DNA of 64,000 nt, taken from positions 806,001 through 870,000 of the forward strand of contig NZ_QODK01000001.1 in assembly GCF_003324485.1 (NCBI RefSeq). Direction: 5' to 3'. Positions 8,482 to 17,131 of the stretch are shown piece after piece. Each line of letters starts with the position of its first letter. Position 1 is the stretch's first letter. This DNA is from Cohaesibacter intestini (lineage in GTDB: Bacteria > Pseudomonadota > Alphaproteobacteria > Rhizobiales > Cohaesibacteraceae). The notes under the pieces were generated by a model that was given only the letters and a program-made list of their open reading frames with translations, ran no database searches and was not told where the DNA came from. The translations under genes were made by a program, and so were the position numbers.

Positions 8482-9426
8482 TCAATTGGCAAAACAGCGG
8501 TCGATCAGTTGTCCGCCTTCGATCAGCATCATCTCTGGGCCTTTGCCCTGCAATTCATGATGGCCGTTGGTGTAGCGCAAGCCCGACCCTGACTGGACCT
8601 GCGTTACGCGGATCTTTGGCCCGCTGTCATGACTGTAAAGCGCATAAGTCTCGTTGGCATCCGCAATGAAGGTGACTTGCAGTGGGATGCCTTCATTGCA
8701 GGAATAAGTGACGCTGTTGCGATGGACCGTCTGGTCAGGCTGTTGCGGTTGCTGCTGTTGCTGGCCTTGCCCTTGCAGGCTGGCGCGGAAATTGGCGCAG
8801 CTATCAAACGTGCCCTGAAACGGAGTGTGTGTGGAGCAGATGATGCCGCCCCACATGAAGCCGTTTCGATTGCCACGATACTGGATGGTGAACCAAGGAT
8901 AGCCATTGAACATCACACCCGTTGAACCGGTTACCGTGATGGGAGCAAATTCCGGCAAAGATGTCAGGCGCCGAAACTGGGTGCCCGGCCCGCCGCGCAC
9001 AATGCCGCCACCGGTTGCTGCCTGCAAGGGGAATGGGCCTCTCCTGCCCTGCATTTGCGGATCGGACTGACGCGGCGCGGCAGCGGGGCGCAGAAACCGG
9101 TTGTTGACCCAGCCCTGCATGTTCCGACCACGCGAAGAGCCACGCACATAGGTCCAGTTGCCATCCACCGCTTCCACATTCATGTGACAATCATTGGAAT
9201 CGAAGAAGCCGATGCGCTGACTATGCCTGCTGGGCTGGGCACGCACATTCAACACATCACCACGACCGACACCGGCAACACAGACGGGATCCGATCCGCG
9301 ATACCGCGCCTCAGCCGGGTCCATTGTCAAGGGGATTGCGACGAGACCGAGGGCCAGCGCGACCCATTTCGCCTTTGCTTCAACTATTTTTGCCAATTCT
9401 CTCTCCAATATTGCACAGGTAAGCAT
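8482..9426 (-). CDS. Exported protein with two SH3b domains and a C-terminal MliC-like lysozyme-inhibitor domain
   Basis: The 314-residue protein has a signal sequence with a long n-region (cleavage probably after AEA at about 40). Two bacterial SH3-like domains follow (about 48-113 and 132-200; cues DVLNVRAQPS and GGGIVRGGPGTQFR), then a Gln-rich linker (219-230), then about 75 residues (239-313) that fit the MliC/PliC fold: YSC at the start, SGSGLRYTNG and ELQGKG in the middle, and a late Cys (243 and 311 could form the family disulfide). MliC proteins inhibit c-type lysozymes; SH3b domains bind peptidoglycan or peptides. Function is inferred from domains only, and the start at 9426 is uncertain. 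Confidence 0.7.
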   Translation of the reverse strand: MLTCAILERELAKIVEAKAKWVALALGLVAIPLTMDPAEARYRGSDPVCVAGVGRGDVLNVRAQPSRHSQRIGFFDSNDCHMNVEAVDGNWTYVRGSSRGRNMQGWVNNRFLRPAAAPRQSDPQMQGRRGPFPLQAATGGGIVRGGPGTQFRRLTSLPEFAPITVTGSTGVMFNGYPWFTIQYRGNRNGFMWGGIICSTHTPFQGTFDSCANFRASLQGQGQQQQQPQQPDQTVHRNSVTYSCNEGIPLQVTFIADANETYALYSHDSGPKIRVTQVQSGSGLRYTNGHHELQGKGPEMMLIEGGQLIDRCFAN

Positions 9427-9693
9427 GATAAAATTTGGTAAAATGTCGGCTGTTCAAATGGTCTCAAGTAAAAAGCGACCCGACTCTTGCCATCAAAGCA
9501 GAACAACAGACCTCGCGAAGAGAGTAAGTCTTTCTCCTGATATCGCAAAGCTGTTTCTTCTTGGAGCGCTGTTTTTGAAGGCAAATACAGTGTGGTTGCC
9601 ACTAGTGGCAGGGAGCTCCTGCGGCACACTACGTGGCGGACTTTCAACGCGAACAAAATGCTGCAAAACGGGCAAAAGGATGTAATGCCGCTG

Positions 9694-10188
9694 TCAGACG
9701 TTGACCGACTGGCCTTCCTCGATCAGTTGGAGGGTTTCGGACAGGTCATTCTGAACCACACTTTCAAACACGATAGAGGTTTCTATCCGGCTGATCTCTG
9801 GGCGCGACGAGAATTGTTCCACCACCAGCCGATGCAAATGAGTGGTGTCTGTTGTGACCACCTCTACCACCGCATCAAAGCGACCGCTGATCATCCATCC
9901 GGCACGCACTTCCGGAATTTTCAAAACCTCACGGAGCAGCCGGTCCAGATCCTGCTTTTTGTGTTCCGACAATTGAATGAACAGCATGGCCTTCAAAGAC
10001 AGGCCAATTTGCTCGAGCCGGACATCGGTATGAGCCCCTGCAATCAGTCCGCTCTCGTGCAATCGTTTCAGACGTTCATGAACACTGGACGCCGCCAAAC
10101 CGACCTCAAATGACAGCTCTTTGTTGGTCATCCGAGCATTGTTCGACAGAAGCGCCAAAATGCGTCGATCCGTTCGGTCAATGTTCAT
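9694..10188 (-). CDS. Lrp/AsnC family transcriptional regulator
   Basis: A 164-residue regulator: winged helix-turn-helix at about 1-60 (DRTDRRILALLSNNARMTNKELS then SSVHERLKRL) and an AsnC/RAM effector domain at about 65-145. Such proteins form octamers that respond to amino acids. The start at 10188 has AGGTG about 6 bp upstream; the frame is open to 10314 but the added part does not look like protein. It is divergent from the DUF2000 gene (221 bp apart), which is its most likely target. One of three Lrp-type regulators in the window. Confidence 0.9.
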   Translation of the reverse strand: MNIDRTDRRILALLSNNARMTNKELSFEVGLAASSVHERLKRLHESGLIAGAHTDVRLEQIGLSLKAMLFIQLSEHKKQDLDRLLREVLKIPEVRAGWMISGRFDAVVEVVTTDTTHLHRLVVEQFSSRPEISRIETSIVFESVVQNDLSETLQLIEEGQSVNV

Positions 10189-10409
10189 TTTTTCACCTGG
10201 CATCCGAAATGGTTTCGATAGAAGCGGTCCTTGCAGAGTGATACACGAGTCTATCGACCAATCACAGAACTTATTTCCTCTGATGAGACAATCTATCGAA
10301 GAAAAATAGGTCAAAGCTGCATATCACTTTCCTTTCCTTCCGTCACACAAAGTCGACGAGCCGCAGGCTGCCGCGGGCTGTCTTTGGCTTGAATGAGGAG
10401 CGAAAAGAG

Positions 10410-10859
10410 ATGATCTCCATACCAACCCGAACAGGAAAGACCCCTCAAACCATGTTTGACACAAAGATTTGCATTGTTGTTCGTGAAGACCTTGAGATCT
10501 GGCAAAAGCTAAACGTAACCGCCTTTCTGATGAGCGGTATTACCGGAGCCAATCCCGGTATTATTGGTGCGGCCTACATTGATGACCAGAATAATGCGCA
10601 TCTGCCGATGTCTGTTCAGCCGGTGATTGTCTTGTCCGCCACGGCCAGTCAGCTCGCCACCATTCGCAAACGCGCTCAGAGTCGGGATGTGGCCACCGTG
10701 GCCTATATCGAGGAGATGTTCGCCACCGGGCATGACGCCGCCAACCGGGCCGTCTTTGCAGACCATGGCCCTGATGAACTCAACACCGTGGGTATCGCCT
10801 TGCGAGCAGACAAGAAAATCGTCGACAAGATCACCAAAGGCGCCAAGATGCATGGCTGA
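10410..10859 (+). CDS. DUF2000 domain protein
   Basis: About 149 residues matching the DUF2000 family, a fold related to peptidyl-tRNA hydrolase 2 with no established function. Cues are FDTKICIVVREDL near the start, KLNVTAFLMSGI and the C-terminal ALRADKKIVDKITKG. DUF2000 genes are often found beside Lrp/AsnC regulators, as here, hinting at a role in amino-acid metabolism (inference). AGGAG lies 9 bp before the ATG at 10410; ATG 10452 is an alternative that trims 14 residues, and 10389 is also open. Confidence 0.75.
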   Translation: MISIPTRTGKTPQTMFDTKICIVVREDLEIWQKLNVTAFLMSGITGANPGIIGAAYIDDQNNAHLPMSVQPVIVLSATASQLATIRKRAQSRDVATVAYIEEMFATGHDAANRAVFADHGPDELNTVGIALRADKKIVDKITKGAKMHG

Positions 10860-10907
10860 CCCACAGGGGAATGGTCTGGCTTTTACCGCGACCGCTCCTT
10901 GCCTCTG

Positions 10908-11540
10908 TCAGGCTGTTGGCGTCGTGGCGCCAAAGGCTGGCACAGCGTCAGCAAATTCCTGCAACCATTGGGCCAAATTTGGATGTGCTTGTTGCCAGCT
11001 TTGCTGCCATTTCCCCCACCAGGTTCCTTGAGTGGTGAAATCAAGATAACCAAGCGCGCTGGCCAGAAAGAGCTGGTCGGCGGATGGCAGCGGTGCGAAG
11101 TCTGTCACCAGATGGGCCTGATCCAACATGGCCAGAGCACGCAGAATTTTGCCCTCCTGACGATCGATCCATTGGGAATTCTGGCGGTCCTGATCGTGGT
11201 TTCGCGTCTCAATCGCAGCTGCAATGGTGCAGTCCATCAAACCGGCGGCAAGCGCCTGTCTGGTCAGGCCCTGATACTTGTCCGGACCGCGAAACTGGAA
11301 AGCGGCCTTTCCCTTGCGTTCATAAAGACAGTCAAGGATAACCCGGCTGTCATAAAGAACCTCTTCATTCTCCAGAATCAGTGTCGGCACCTTGCCCAGT
11401 GGATTGCGCACCAGCAGGGTTTCGTCATGGCCCCGATGATTGACCGTCTGGATGGTGACCTCCTTGTCCAGCTCAAGAACAGACACGGCCATTCTGGCGG
11501 TCCGCGCATAGGGAGACGTGGGGCTGATCAGAAGTTTCAT
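10908..11540 (-). CDS. Glutathione S-transferase family protein
   Basis: A 210-residue cytosolic GST-like protein. The N-terminal thioredoxin-fold domain has the SPTSPYARTARM start (Ser/Tyr region that activates glutathione), NPLGKVPTLILENEEVLYDS with the cis-Pro and the ED/DS glutathione-binding pair, then an all-helical C-terminal domain. Substrate is unknown. The start at 11540 has AGGATC upstream; the frame is open to 11657. A near-identical 169-bp piece of this gene recurs at 13319-13487. It converges on the DUF2000 gene. Confidence 0.9.
   Translation of the reverse strand: MKLLISPTSPYARTARMAVSVLELDKEVTIQTVNHRGHDETLLVRNPLGKVPTLILENEEVLYDSRVILDCLYERKGKAAFQFRGPDKYQGLTRQALAAGLMDCTIAAAIETRNHDQDRQNSQWIDRQEGKILRALAMLDQAHLVTDFAPLPSADQLFLASALGYLDFTTQGTWWGKWQQSWQQAHPNLAQWLQEFADAVPAFGATTPTA
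11247..11415. repeat. Direct repeat, copy 1 (inside the GST gene)
   Basis: These 169 bp match 13319-13487 in the same orientation, without gaps and with five substitutions by my count (about 97% identity). The copy covers the GST codons for roughly residues 42-98. The two copies flank the DUF4345-like gene and the AraC regulator. Confidence 0.9.
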
Positions 11541-11674
11541 CAAGGTGATCCTGGATCCAAGTGGGCAAGAGATGTCTGCGACAGGAGGGAAGCAAGGCAT
11601 GATATATCTGTGCAGGCTAGGGGAGGACAGACTGTGCCAATCCTCGATCCCACGCAAGCTTTATCAAACGGCAA

Positions 11675-12094
11675 TCACAGTCTGTTGGGGGCCTCGTGCA
11701 TTTGGCTTTTGCGTCGGGGGCCGAAAGCCAGAAGCAGCAAAAGGGCAATAACAACTTCAATGGCGAAGGCACCGAGAATGCCGCTCGAGGGCATACCATC
11801 AAGCACCAGACTGACAATCCGGCCAATGGGGAAAGCGCAATAAACCGACAAGGCAGCGATCAGGGCGAACGGTGTCCATGCCGCGCGCCATGCACCCGCC
11901 AGCATAATTCCACCAAGGCTGGCAAGGCCTGCACCGGGGGCGCGCAAGTCGCTCAACAAACTAGGGTCTGTGCCAAGGGCTACCCCGTAGCTGGCATAGA
12001 AGGCTTGCGGGTCGAGCAGCAAGAAGCAGCCAATGGCAAGTGCGATAAGGCCGCCAAGGACCAAGGTCACTTTCTGAAACAACGTAGTCTGCAT
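11675..12094 (-). CDS. DUF4345-like four-helix membrane protein
   Basis: A 139-residue protein with four predicted membrane segments (about 10-28, 54-70, 74-92 and 104-122) and a short basic tail. The segment DLRAPGAGLASLGGIMLAGAW resembles the conserved second helix of DUF4345 proteins, which have no known function. It lies between the AraC regulator and the GST on the same strand, 134 bp upstream of the GST, and could be co-regulated with either. The family call rests on pattern only. Confidence 0.65.
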   Translation of the reverse strand: MQTTLFQKVTLVLGGLIALAIGCFLLLDPQAFYASYGVALGTDPSLLSDLRAPGAGLASLGGIMLAGAWRAAWTPFALIAALSVYCAFPIGRIVSLVLDGMPSSGILGAFAIEVVIALLLLLAFGPRRKSQMHEAPNRL

Positions 12095-12240
12095 GGTTTT
12101 GCCCTTCGATTGGTTCGCTCAAATGCAGTCTGGCTGCATGGATGGCGATGGATAGCAATCGAGGAGCCTGTTGCCTTGGCTCAGGGCGCCAATTTTTGGG
12201 CCGGTCGCGTCAGATGGCGGGGCCAGTCGCCAGTCGGGTC

Positions 12241-13254
12241 TCACATGCCGCGGCGAAAGCTGGCCGGTGTGCAATCATGCCAGCGCTTGAAGGCACGGGT
12301 GAACGTGCTCTGATCCGAAAAGCCCGCAAGGAAAGCGATTTCAGCAAGCGCATAGTCGGTTTCGCGCAACAACTGCTCGGACAGTGTCTTGCGGGCCTTG
12401 GAAACCAGATCCTGATAGGCCAGCCCCGCCGCTGACAGTCTGCGCTGCAGGGTGCGACGGCTCATGCCCAACCTGTCGGCCATGTCAGCCAAACTCGGGG
12501 CGCCTTCGCTGAGGGCTTTGCCAACATGGTCCAAGATCTGGCTTTCGAGCGCCGTCTGGCCACTGAAAGCCGACAGTTCCTGTTCGAGATGCGTCTCGAA
12601 AAACTGCGCCATGCCCTGATCCGCCAAGCGATTGGTCCGAAGCGCGTCGGTGATGGCAAGTTCCAGCGTGTTGTGGCCAGCGGCAAAATGGACCGGCCCT
12701 TGAAAATGGGTCTGGTAGGCGGTTTCATCCGTGGGTTTTTCCCGCGCCAGATGGATTGCGAGAGGCACAAAGGACGCTTGGCTCACCTCGCGGGTCAAGG
12801 ACCAGGCAGCGGCCAGAGCCAGTTCATTGGTCATGGCCAGACCCAAACGCTGGCTCGGTGCGGGGATCACCGATAACAGAAGGATGCCATCCATGGGTTT
12901 GACCTGAAAATTGGCAATCGATGTGACGACCTTGCCAAAGCGCTCCACCCGGCGATAGGACCCCATCAAATCGGGAGCGGATTTGAAGGCCAGACCGAAA
13001 GCGCCATAGTCATCGCAGCGCATCGACGCGCCGATTTTGATCGGGATCGCATGGCCCTGCTCAAACTCTGCTGCCAGATGTTCGAGCAGATCAAAGAAAC
13101 GATCATCGGCTACCATCTGTCTGGGGTCACTTGGCGCGTCCGGATCAACATCCACCAGCCGATAAAGCGCCTGCCGAACCGTCCTTGAGGCGGGCGCATC
13201 TCCGACGGCCAAGTCTATCGCCTTGTGAACAAAGAGTGTCGATATCCATCCCAT
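12241..13254 (-). CDS. AraC-family transcriptional regulator (arabinose-binding-like N-terminal domain)
   Basis: A 337-residue regulator. The N-terminal two thirds fit the PF12625-type domain found in OruR/ArgR-like AraC proteins. The C-terminal 100 residues hold two helix-turn-helix units: LADMADRLGMSRRTLQRRL and ALAEIAFLAGFSDQSTFTRAFKRW, followed by the usual TPASFRR end. I chose ATG 13254; the frame extends to 13323, but that upstream part enters the junction of a duplicated GST fragment, so the native promoter region may have been rearranged. Effector unknown. Confidence 0.88.
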   Translation of the reverse strand: MGWISTLFVHKAIDLAVGDAPASRTVRQALYRLVDVDPDAPSDPRQMVADDRFFDLLEHLAAEFEQGHAIPIKIGASMRCDDYGAFGLAFKSAPDLMGSYRRVERFGKVVTSIANFQVKPMDGILLLSVIPAPSQRLGLAMTNELALAAAWSLTREVSQASFVPLAIHLAREKPTDETAYQTHFQGPVHFAAGHNTLELAITDALRTNRLADQGMAQFFETHLEQELSAFSGQTALESQILDHVGKALSEGAPSLADMADRLGMSRRTLQRRLSAAGLAYQDLVSKARKTLSEQLLRETDYALAEIAFLAGFSDQSTFTRAFKRWHDCTPASFRRGM

Positions 13255-13318
13255 CTGGCGACGTGATCCTTCAGGTCCCTGCAGTGCCTGTGATGCATTT
13301 GCCGCTCGCCCACATCCG

Positions 13319-13487
13319 GGCAAGCGCCTGTCTGATCAGGCCCTGATACTTGTCCGGACCGCGAAACTGGCAAACGGCCTTTCCCTTGCGTTCATAAAGA
13401 CAGTCAAGGATAACCCGGCTGTCATAGAGAACCTCTTCATTCTCCAGAATCGGTGTCGGCACCTTGCCCAGTGGATTGCGCACCAGC
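13319..13487 (-). pseudogene. Broken duplicate of the GST gene (direct repeat copy 2)
   Basis: This stretch encodes NPLGKVPTPILENEEVLYDS and the following residues of the GST N-terminal domain, nearly identical to 11247-11415. It lacks the glutathione-activating N-terminus and the whole C-terminal domain. No full-length GST can be read here, so it is a remnant. It lies in a 431-bp stretch (13255-13685) that otherwise holds no gene apart from the porin terminator. Only five changes suggest a recent event. Confidence 0.85.
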
Positions 13488-13633
13488 TGGACTGGGTCGC
13501 AGACGGTGGAATCCGAGACTGATCCAATCGCGCCATTCTGGCAAGCGCATTCCTTCGCTCATCCCGCTTGCTGGCATTGGGATGCCAGCAGGGTCAGGCG
13601 GGGGCGGTGTCGCAAGCCGAACGGCGAGACGAA

Positions 13634-13664
13634 CAAAAAAGCCTGCTGAAAAGCAGGCTCTTTT
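13634..13664 (-). terminator. Terminator of the porin gene
   Basis: AGCCTGCT (13640-13647) and AGCAGGCT (13652-13659) form an 8-bp stem with a 4-nt loop, followed on the minus strand by six T residues. It is 22 bp past the porin stop. Confidence 0.85.
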
Positions 13665-13685
13665 GATTGTCAGGTGATCAATTGA

Positions 13686-14345
13686 TCAGAAGCTCTTTGT
13701 CAGGCCAACGCGGAAGATATTCAGGCCATCAAATTTGTCGGTGTTGGTGACACCGCCAATGGTGACCTTCTGATCTTCGATCGAGGCATAGAGATATTCG
13801 GCCCGCAGGCTGAAACCATCCTTGAGGGCATAGTCGACACCGGCACCAACCGCAAAACCGGTTGACCAATTGTCATAGTCAAAGCCAGCCACATTGCGGT
13901 CTTTCTTGACATGGGCCAAGGCCAGACCACCGGTCACATATGGCATGATGCTGTCAAAGGCCACACCAACGCGGGCGCGGGCGGTCAGCAGGGCATTGAC
14001 TTCCTGATGACAGTTTGGCGTAGCGACAAAACAGGTTTTGCCAGCAGCAGCAGCCGAGCTGCCTTCAATATTGGCCAGAGAGGCATCGGCTTCGACGCCG
14101 AAGACGAAATTGTTGGACTGGTAATTATAGCCGACAACCACACCGCCAATGGCACCGCTCATGTCGAGGCTGTTTCTCAGGCCACCGAAAGTAGAAGACT
14201 GATCCACATTGCCGAAGCCATAGCCAGCGGACAAACCAGCATAGATACCGCTCCAGTCATGGGTCATTTCCATCTGCATATCAGCAGCGGAAGCCGCCTG
14301 CAGGCTGGCAAGCGAAACGGCCAAGGCGCAAAGAATTTTCTTCAT
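13686..14345 (-). CDS. Outer-membrane beta-barrel protein (Omp25/Omp31-like)
   Basis: A 219-residue exported protein: signal peptide (KKILCALAVSLASLQAASA, cleavage near 21), then an eight-stranded outer-membrane barrel of the OmpA-like/Omp25 type. Cues are WSGIYAGLSAGYGFG, GVVVGYNYQSNNFVFGVEADAS, ARARVGVAFDSIMPYVTGGLALAHV, AEYLYA and the terminal Phe (RVGLTKSF). Two Cys in the second half may form a loop disulfide. These proteins are abundant structural or adhesive barrels in Hyphomicrobiales. The start at 14345 has GGA about 7 bp upstream. Confidence 0.88.
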   Translation of the reverse strand: MKKILCALAVSLASLQAASAADMQMEMTHDWSGIYAGLSAGYGFGNVDQSSTFGGLRNSLDMSGAIGGVVVGYNYQSNNFVFGVEADASLANIEGSSAAAAGKTCFVATPNCHQEVNALLTARARVGVAFDSIMPYVTGGLALAHVKKDRNVAGFDYDNWSTGFAVGAGVDYALKDGFSLRAEYLYASIEDQKVTIGGVTNTDKFDGLNIFRVGLTKSF

Positions 14346-14695
14346 ATTCAAATCCAATCACAAACAAAAGAGGCACATTGTTGTGGTTTCAGGATTGCTC
14401 CGGAGGCCGACGACAAGGTCCAAAAAACTAGATTTTCAGGTAACACATCCAAAGCACAACTTCAAATCAATAAAAGACAAGTAAAGCTAGCATTTCTATT
14501 TGTTGCAAATATATCTCTGGACTCTTGACGGCACTCTAGAAGCCCTTAAATCCGCCAATTACTTGATAAACATAGAGAAAATAAGTAATCAGGTACACTT
14601 CCCGCATTGGTGGAGATGGGGGGCCGGAGAGAAGTGACTTAAAGCGCCATAAAATTGTAGCTTACCACCCCCCGCTCTGTCTGCTCCGGTTGCCT
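14346..14695. other. 350-bp intergenic region, porin promoter side
   Basis: AT-rich stretch upstream of the porin start and downstream of the lysE stop. It presumably holds the porin promoter; I see no open frame with coding character. A GGTGG/G-run near 14610 could pair with the ACCACC/C-run near 14665, a possible lysE-side terminator, but no T tract supports it. Confidence 0.4.
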
Positions 14696-15316
14696 TCAGC
14701 TGGCAAAAAGCCAGAGGCCGACACCCATCATGAGGGAACCGGAGAGGCGGTTCATCAGGCGAACATTTTTGGCATTGCCCAACAGGCTGCGCAGGCCTTT
14801 GCCACCGGCTGCATAAATGCTCATGCAGATGAATTCAAACAGCAAGATGATCGCCACCAAAATCGTCAACTGGCTGGCCAGCGGCCGAGAGCTGTCAATG
14901 AAGGGCGGCAGAAGCGAAATCATGAAGGCCCAACCCTTGGGATTGGCAATGGCGGTCATGAAGCCTTGCGCCATCAGATCCCAGTTCCGTCCAAGCTGCA
15001 TCTCGCTTTGGCTGCTGCTCAGGGCCATCTTGCCCTTTGAGCGCCACATGCAAATGCCAAGATAGAAGAGATAGGCCGCGCCCATCGTCTTCATTGCCAG
15101 AAACATCCACGGATAGGTCAGCATCACACTGGCAATGCCGAGCACCGCAGCGACTGAGACCAGTCCGACGCCAAGCACTTCGCCCAGCATCATCCACAGG
15201 GTACGGCGATAGCCGATGCTCATGCCAAGGCTGAGCGCCAGGGTCATGCACATGCCCGGAGTAAGCGAAACAAAGAAGAAGGTGGGAATGAAGACAGTCA
15301 GGGCCGTCATGCTCAT
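14696..15316 (-). CDS. LysE-family amino-acid exporter
   Basis: About 206 residues with six hydrophobic segments, the LysE/RhtB translocator layout. Hallmarks are the first-helix SLTPGMCMTLAL (the TPG motif), the MGAAYLFYLGICMW region and NPKGWAFMISLLP in the fourth segment. These proteins export amino acids or related compounds by proton antiport. The start is ambiguous among ATGs at 15328, 15316 and 15310; 15316 has a weak GGA about 11 bp upstream. It is divergent from an Lrp-type gene, the usual regulator-exporter pairing. Confidence 0.9.
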   Translation of the reverse strand: MSMTALTVFIPTFFFVSLTPGMCMTLALSLGMSIGYRRTLWMMLGEVLGVGLVSVAAVLGIASVMLTYPWMFLAMKTMGAAYLFYLGICMWRSKGKMALSSSQSEMQLGRNWDLMAQGFMTAIANPKGWAFMISLLPPFIDSSRPLASQLTILVAIILLFEFICMSIYAAGGKGLRSLLGNAKNVRLMNRLSGSLMMGVGLWLFAS

Positions 15317-15345
15317 GGGCAGGATCATCCAGATTTAGACTTAGA

Positions 15346-15357
15346 ATTGGCGCCAAT
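15346..15357. promoter_or_regulatory. 12-bp perfect palindrome between lysE and the Lrp-type gene
   Basis: ATTGGCGCCAAT lies 29 bp upstream of the lysE start and 98 bp upstream of the regulator. Its position suits an operator for the neighbouring Lrp-type protein, or autoregulation; binding is inferred. Confidence 0.4.
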
Positions 15358-15455
15358 CTATCTCAAAGGGATGCGTAAATCTTAGCAAAGTTGCCTTGTT
15401 ACACCGGCTCTTTTGCAATATTGTCGATGAAAATTGCGCTTGAGTGAGAGAAATC

Positions 15456-15920
15456 ATGCACGATACGGCTCTAGATAGACATGATGTGCGCATTCTGAAT
15501 CTGTTGCTCGAAGACAGTCAGATTCCGCGACTTGATTTGGCGGACAAGGTTGGGCTGTCTTCGTCGCAAGTTTTTCGCCGTCTCAAACGGCTTGAGGAAA
15601 TCGGGGTGATCGCGCGCTATGCCGCCATTCTCAACCGAGAGAAAGCCGGGCTTGGGGTGGCTGCGTCGATCATGGTGCAATATCGCAGGACCGAAATGGA
15701 CGCCCGGCAAAAAACACTCGAACTGATCGAGCGAACACAGGAAATCCATGAATGCTATTCCATCACCGGAGAGTATGATTTCATGGTCCGGGTCTATTGC
15801 AAGAGCATGAAGGAATTCAACAAGCTGGTGAATGAGACCTTGCAGGCCCGCTTCATTGCCGGGATTCACTCCTATATGCTGCTGGCCTGTTTCAAGGATC
15901 AGCCGAGCCTGTTGGCCTAG
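15456..15920 (+). CDS. Lrp/AsnC family transcriptional regulator (likely controls lysE)
   Basis: A 154-residue regulator with winged HTH at about 6-65 (DRHDVRILNLLLEDSQIPRLDLA then SSSQVFRRLKRLEEIGV) and an AsnC effector domain (GEYDFMVRVYCKSM). I chose ATG 15456, with GAGAG just upstream; a GTG at 15444 is also open. It is divergent from the LysE exporter, so induction of export by an intracellular amino acid is the expected role. Its TAG stop overlaps the TAG of the convergent hemW within a CTAG. Confidence 0.9.
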   Translation: MHDTALDRHDVRILNLLLEDSQIPRLDLADKVGLSSSQVFRRLKRLEEIGVIARYAAILNREKAGLGVAASIMVQYRRTEMDARQKTLELIERTQEIHECYSITGEYDFMVRVYCKSMKEFNKLVNETLQARFIAGIHSYMLLACFKDQPSLLA

Positions 15921-17131
15921 CAGGCCAATTCTGCCACCAGACTGTTGAGCATCAAAAAGCCTTGGCGGGTGGCGCGGATGCGGGTTGGGCTGGTTTGCTC
16001 CAAAAAGCCACCTTCCACCAGCATGGCTATCTTTTTGGCGTCGAGCGGCCTGCCTGCAAGGCGCTCATAGCGGGCGGTATCGATGCCCTCTTTGACGCGC
16101 AGGCCCATAATCAGAAATTCGTCGCTCTGGGCTTCGAGACTGAGCACTTCTTCGCTCAGCGCTCCGGTGCCGTCGGCCTCGACCCGTTTCAGCCAGCTTT
16201 CTGGATGGCGTTCATTGGCGGTGGCGATGCGGCCGTTGGACAGGCTCAGTCGCCCATGGGCCCCGGCCCCGACGCCGACATAATCGCCATAACGCCAATA
16301 GGTCAGATTGTGACGGGATTCGCTGCCCGGGCGGGCATGGTTGGAAATTTCATAGGCTGGCATGCCGTGGCGCTCCAGCTCTTCATGGGTCATTTCATAC
16401 AAAGCCACCGAGGTGTCTTCATCGGGCAGCTCGAATTTGCCATTGCGATAGAGCTTGAAGAAAGGGGTGTCCTGCTCGATGGTCAGCTGATAGAGCGAGA
16501 GATGATCCGCCGACAGGGCGATGGCTTCGCGCAATTCCTTCGCCCAGAGGTTTGGGGTCTGGTGCGGACGGGCATAGATGAGATCAAAGGACATGCGCGG
16601 GAAATGGGCTTGCGCCAGTTTGATCGCCGCCTTGGCTTCCTCGGCGCTGTGCAGGCGCCCCAAAAAGCGCAATTGGTCATCATAGAGCGACTGCACCCCC
16701 AGCGAGACGCGATTGACGCCGGCCTTAGCATAGCCTTTGAAGTGATCCGCTTCGACCGAAGTCGGGTTGGCTTCCAGCGTCACTTCGATATCGTCGGCCA
16801 TGGTCCAGAGGCCCGCAGCGGCATCGAGCAAGGCAGCGACGGTTTGCGACTTCATCAGCGACGGGGTGCCGCCACCGAAAAAGATCGAGGTTAGCGCCTG
16901 ATGCTTGCCCGCCGCCTTTTGGCGCTCGGCATAATGGCGCATTTCAGTGATCATTGCGTCAGCGAAACGGTTTTGATCGACAGGCTGGTGGCGCACATGG
17001 CTGTTAAAGTCACAATAGGGGCATTTGGCCATGCAGAAAGGCCAATGCAGATAGAGCCCGAAGCCGGGTGTGTCCGGTCCGGTCCCCTTCATTGTTGCAT
17101 TGGAAGAGCTGGCGGCGCGTTCGATCATCAT
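15917..17131 (-). CDS. hemW: Radical SAM heme chaperone HemW
   Basis: A 404-residue HemN-like protein that binds heme and a [4Fe-4S] cluster and is thought to deliver heme to apoproteins; earlier annotated as oxygen-independent coproporphyrinogen oxidase. The radical-SAM CxxxCxxC cluster motif is at Cys33, Cys37 and Cys40 (HWPFCMAKCPYC), followed by FFGGGTPSLM. Unlike true HemN it lacks the extra N-terminal part, which favours HemW. The start at 17131 has AGGAACC directly upstream. It ends the rph-rdgB-hemW operon typical of alphaproteobacteria. Confidence 0.92.
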   Translation of the reverse strand: MMIERAASSSNATMKGTGPDTPGFGLYLHWPFCMAKCPYCDFNSHVRHQPVDQNRFADAMITEMRHYAERQKAAGKHQALTSIFFGGGTPSLMKSQTVAALLDAAAGLWTMADDIEVTLEANPTSVEADHFKGYAKAGVNRVSLGVQSLYDDQLRFLGRLHSAEEAKAAIKLAQAHFPRMSFDLIYARPHQTPNLWAKELREAIALSADHLSLYQLTIEQDTPFFKLYRNGKFELPDEDTSVALYEMTHEELERHGMPAYEISNHARPGSESRHNLTYWRYGDYVGVGAGAHGRLSLSNGRIATANERHPESWLKRVEADGTGALSEEVLSLEAQSDEFLIMGLRVKEGIDTARYERLAGRPLDAKKIAMLVEGGFLEQTSPTRIRATRQGFLMLNSLVAELAC

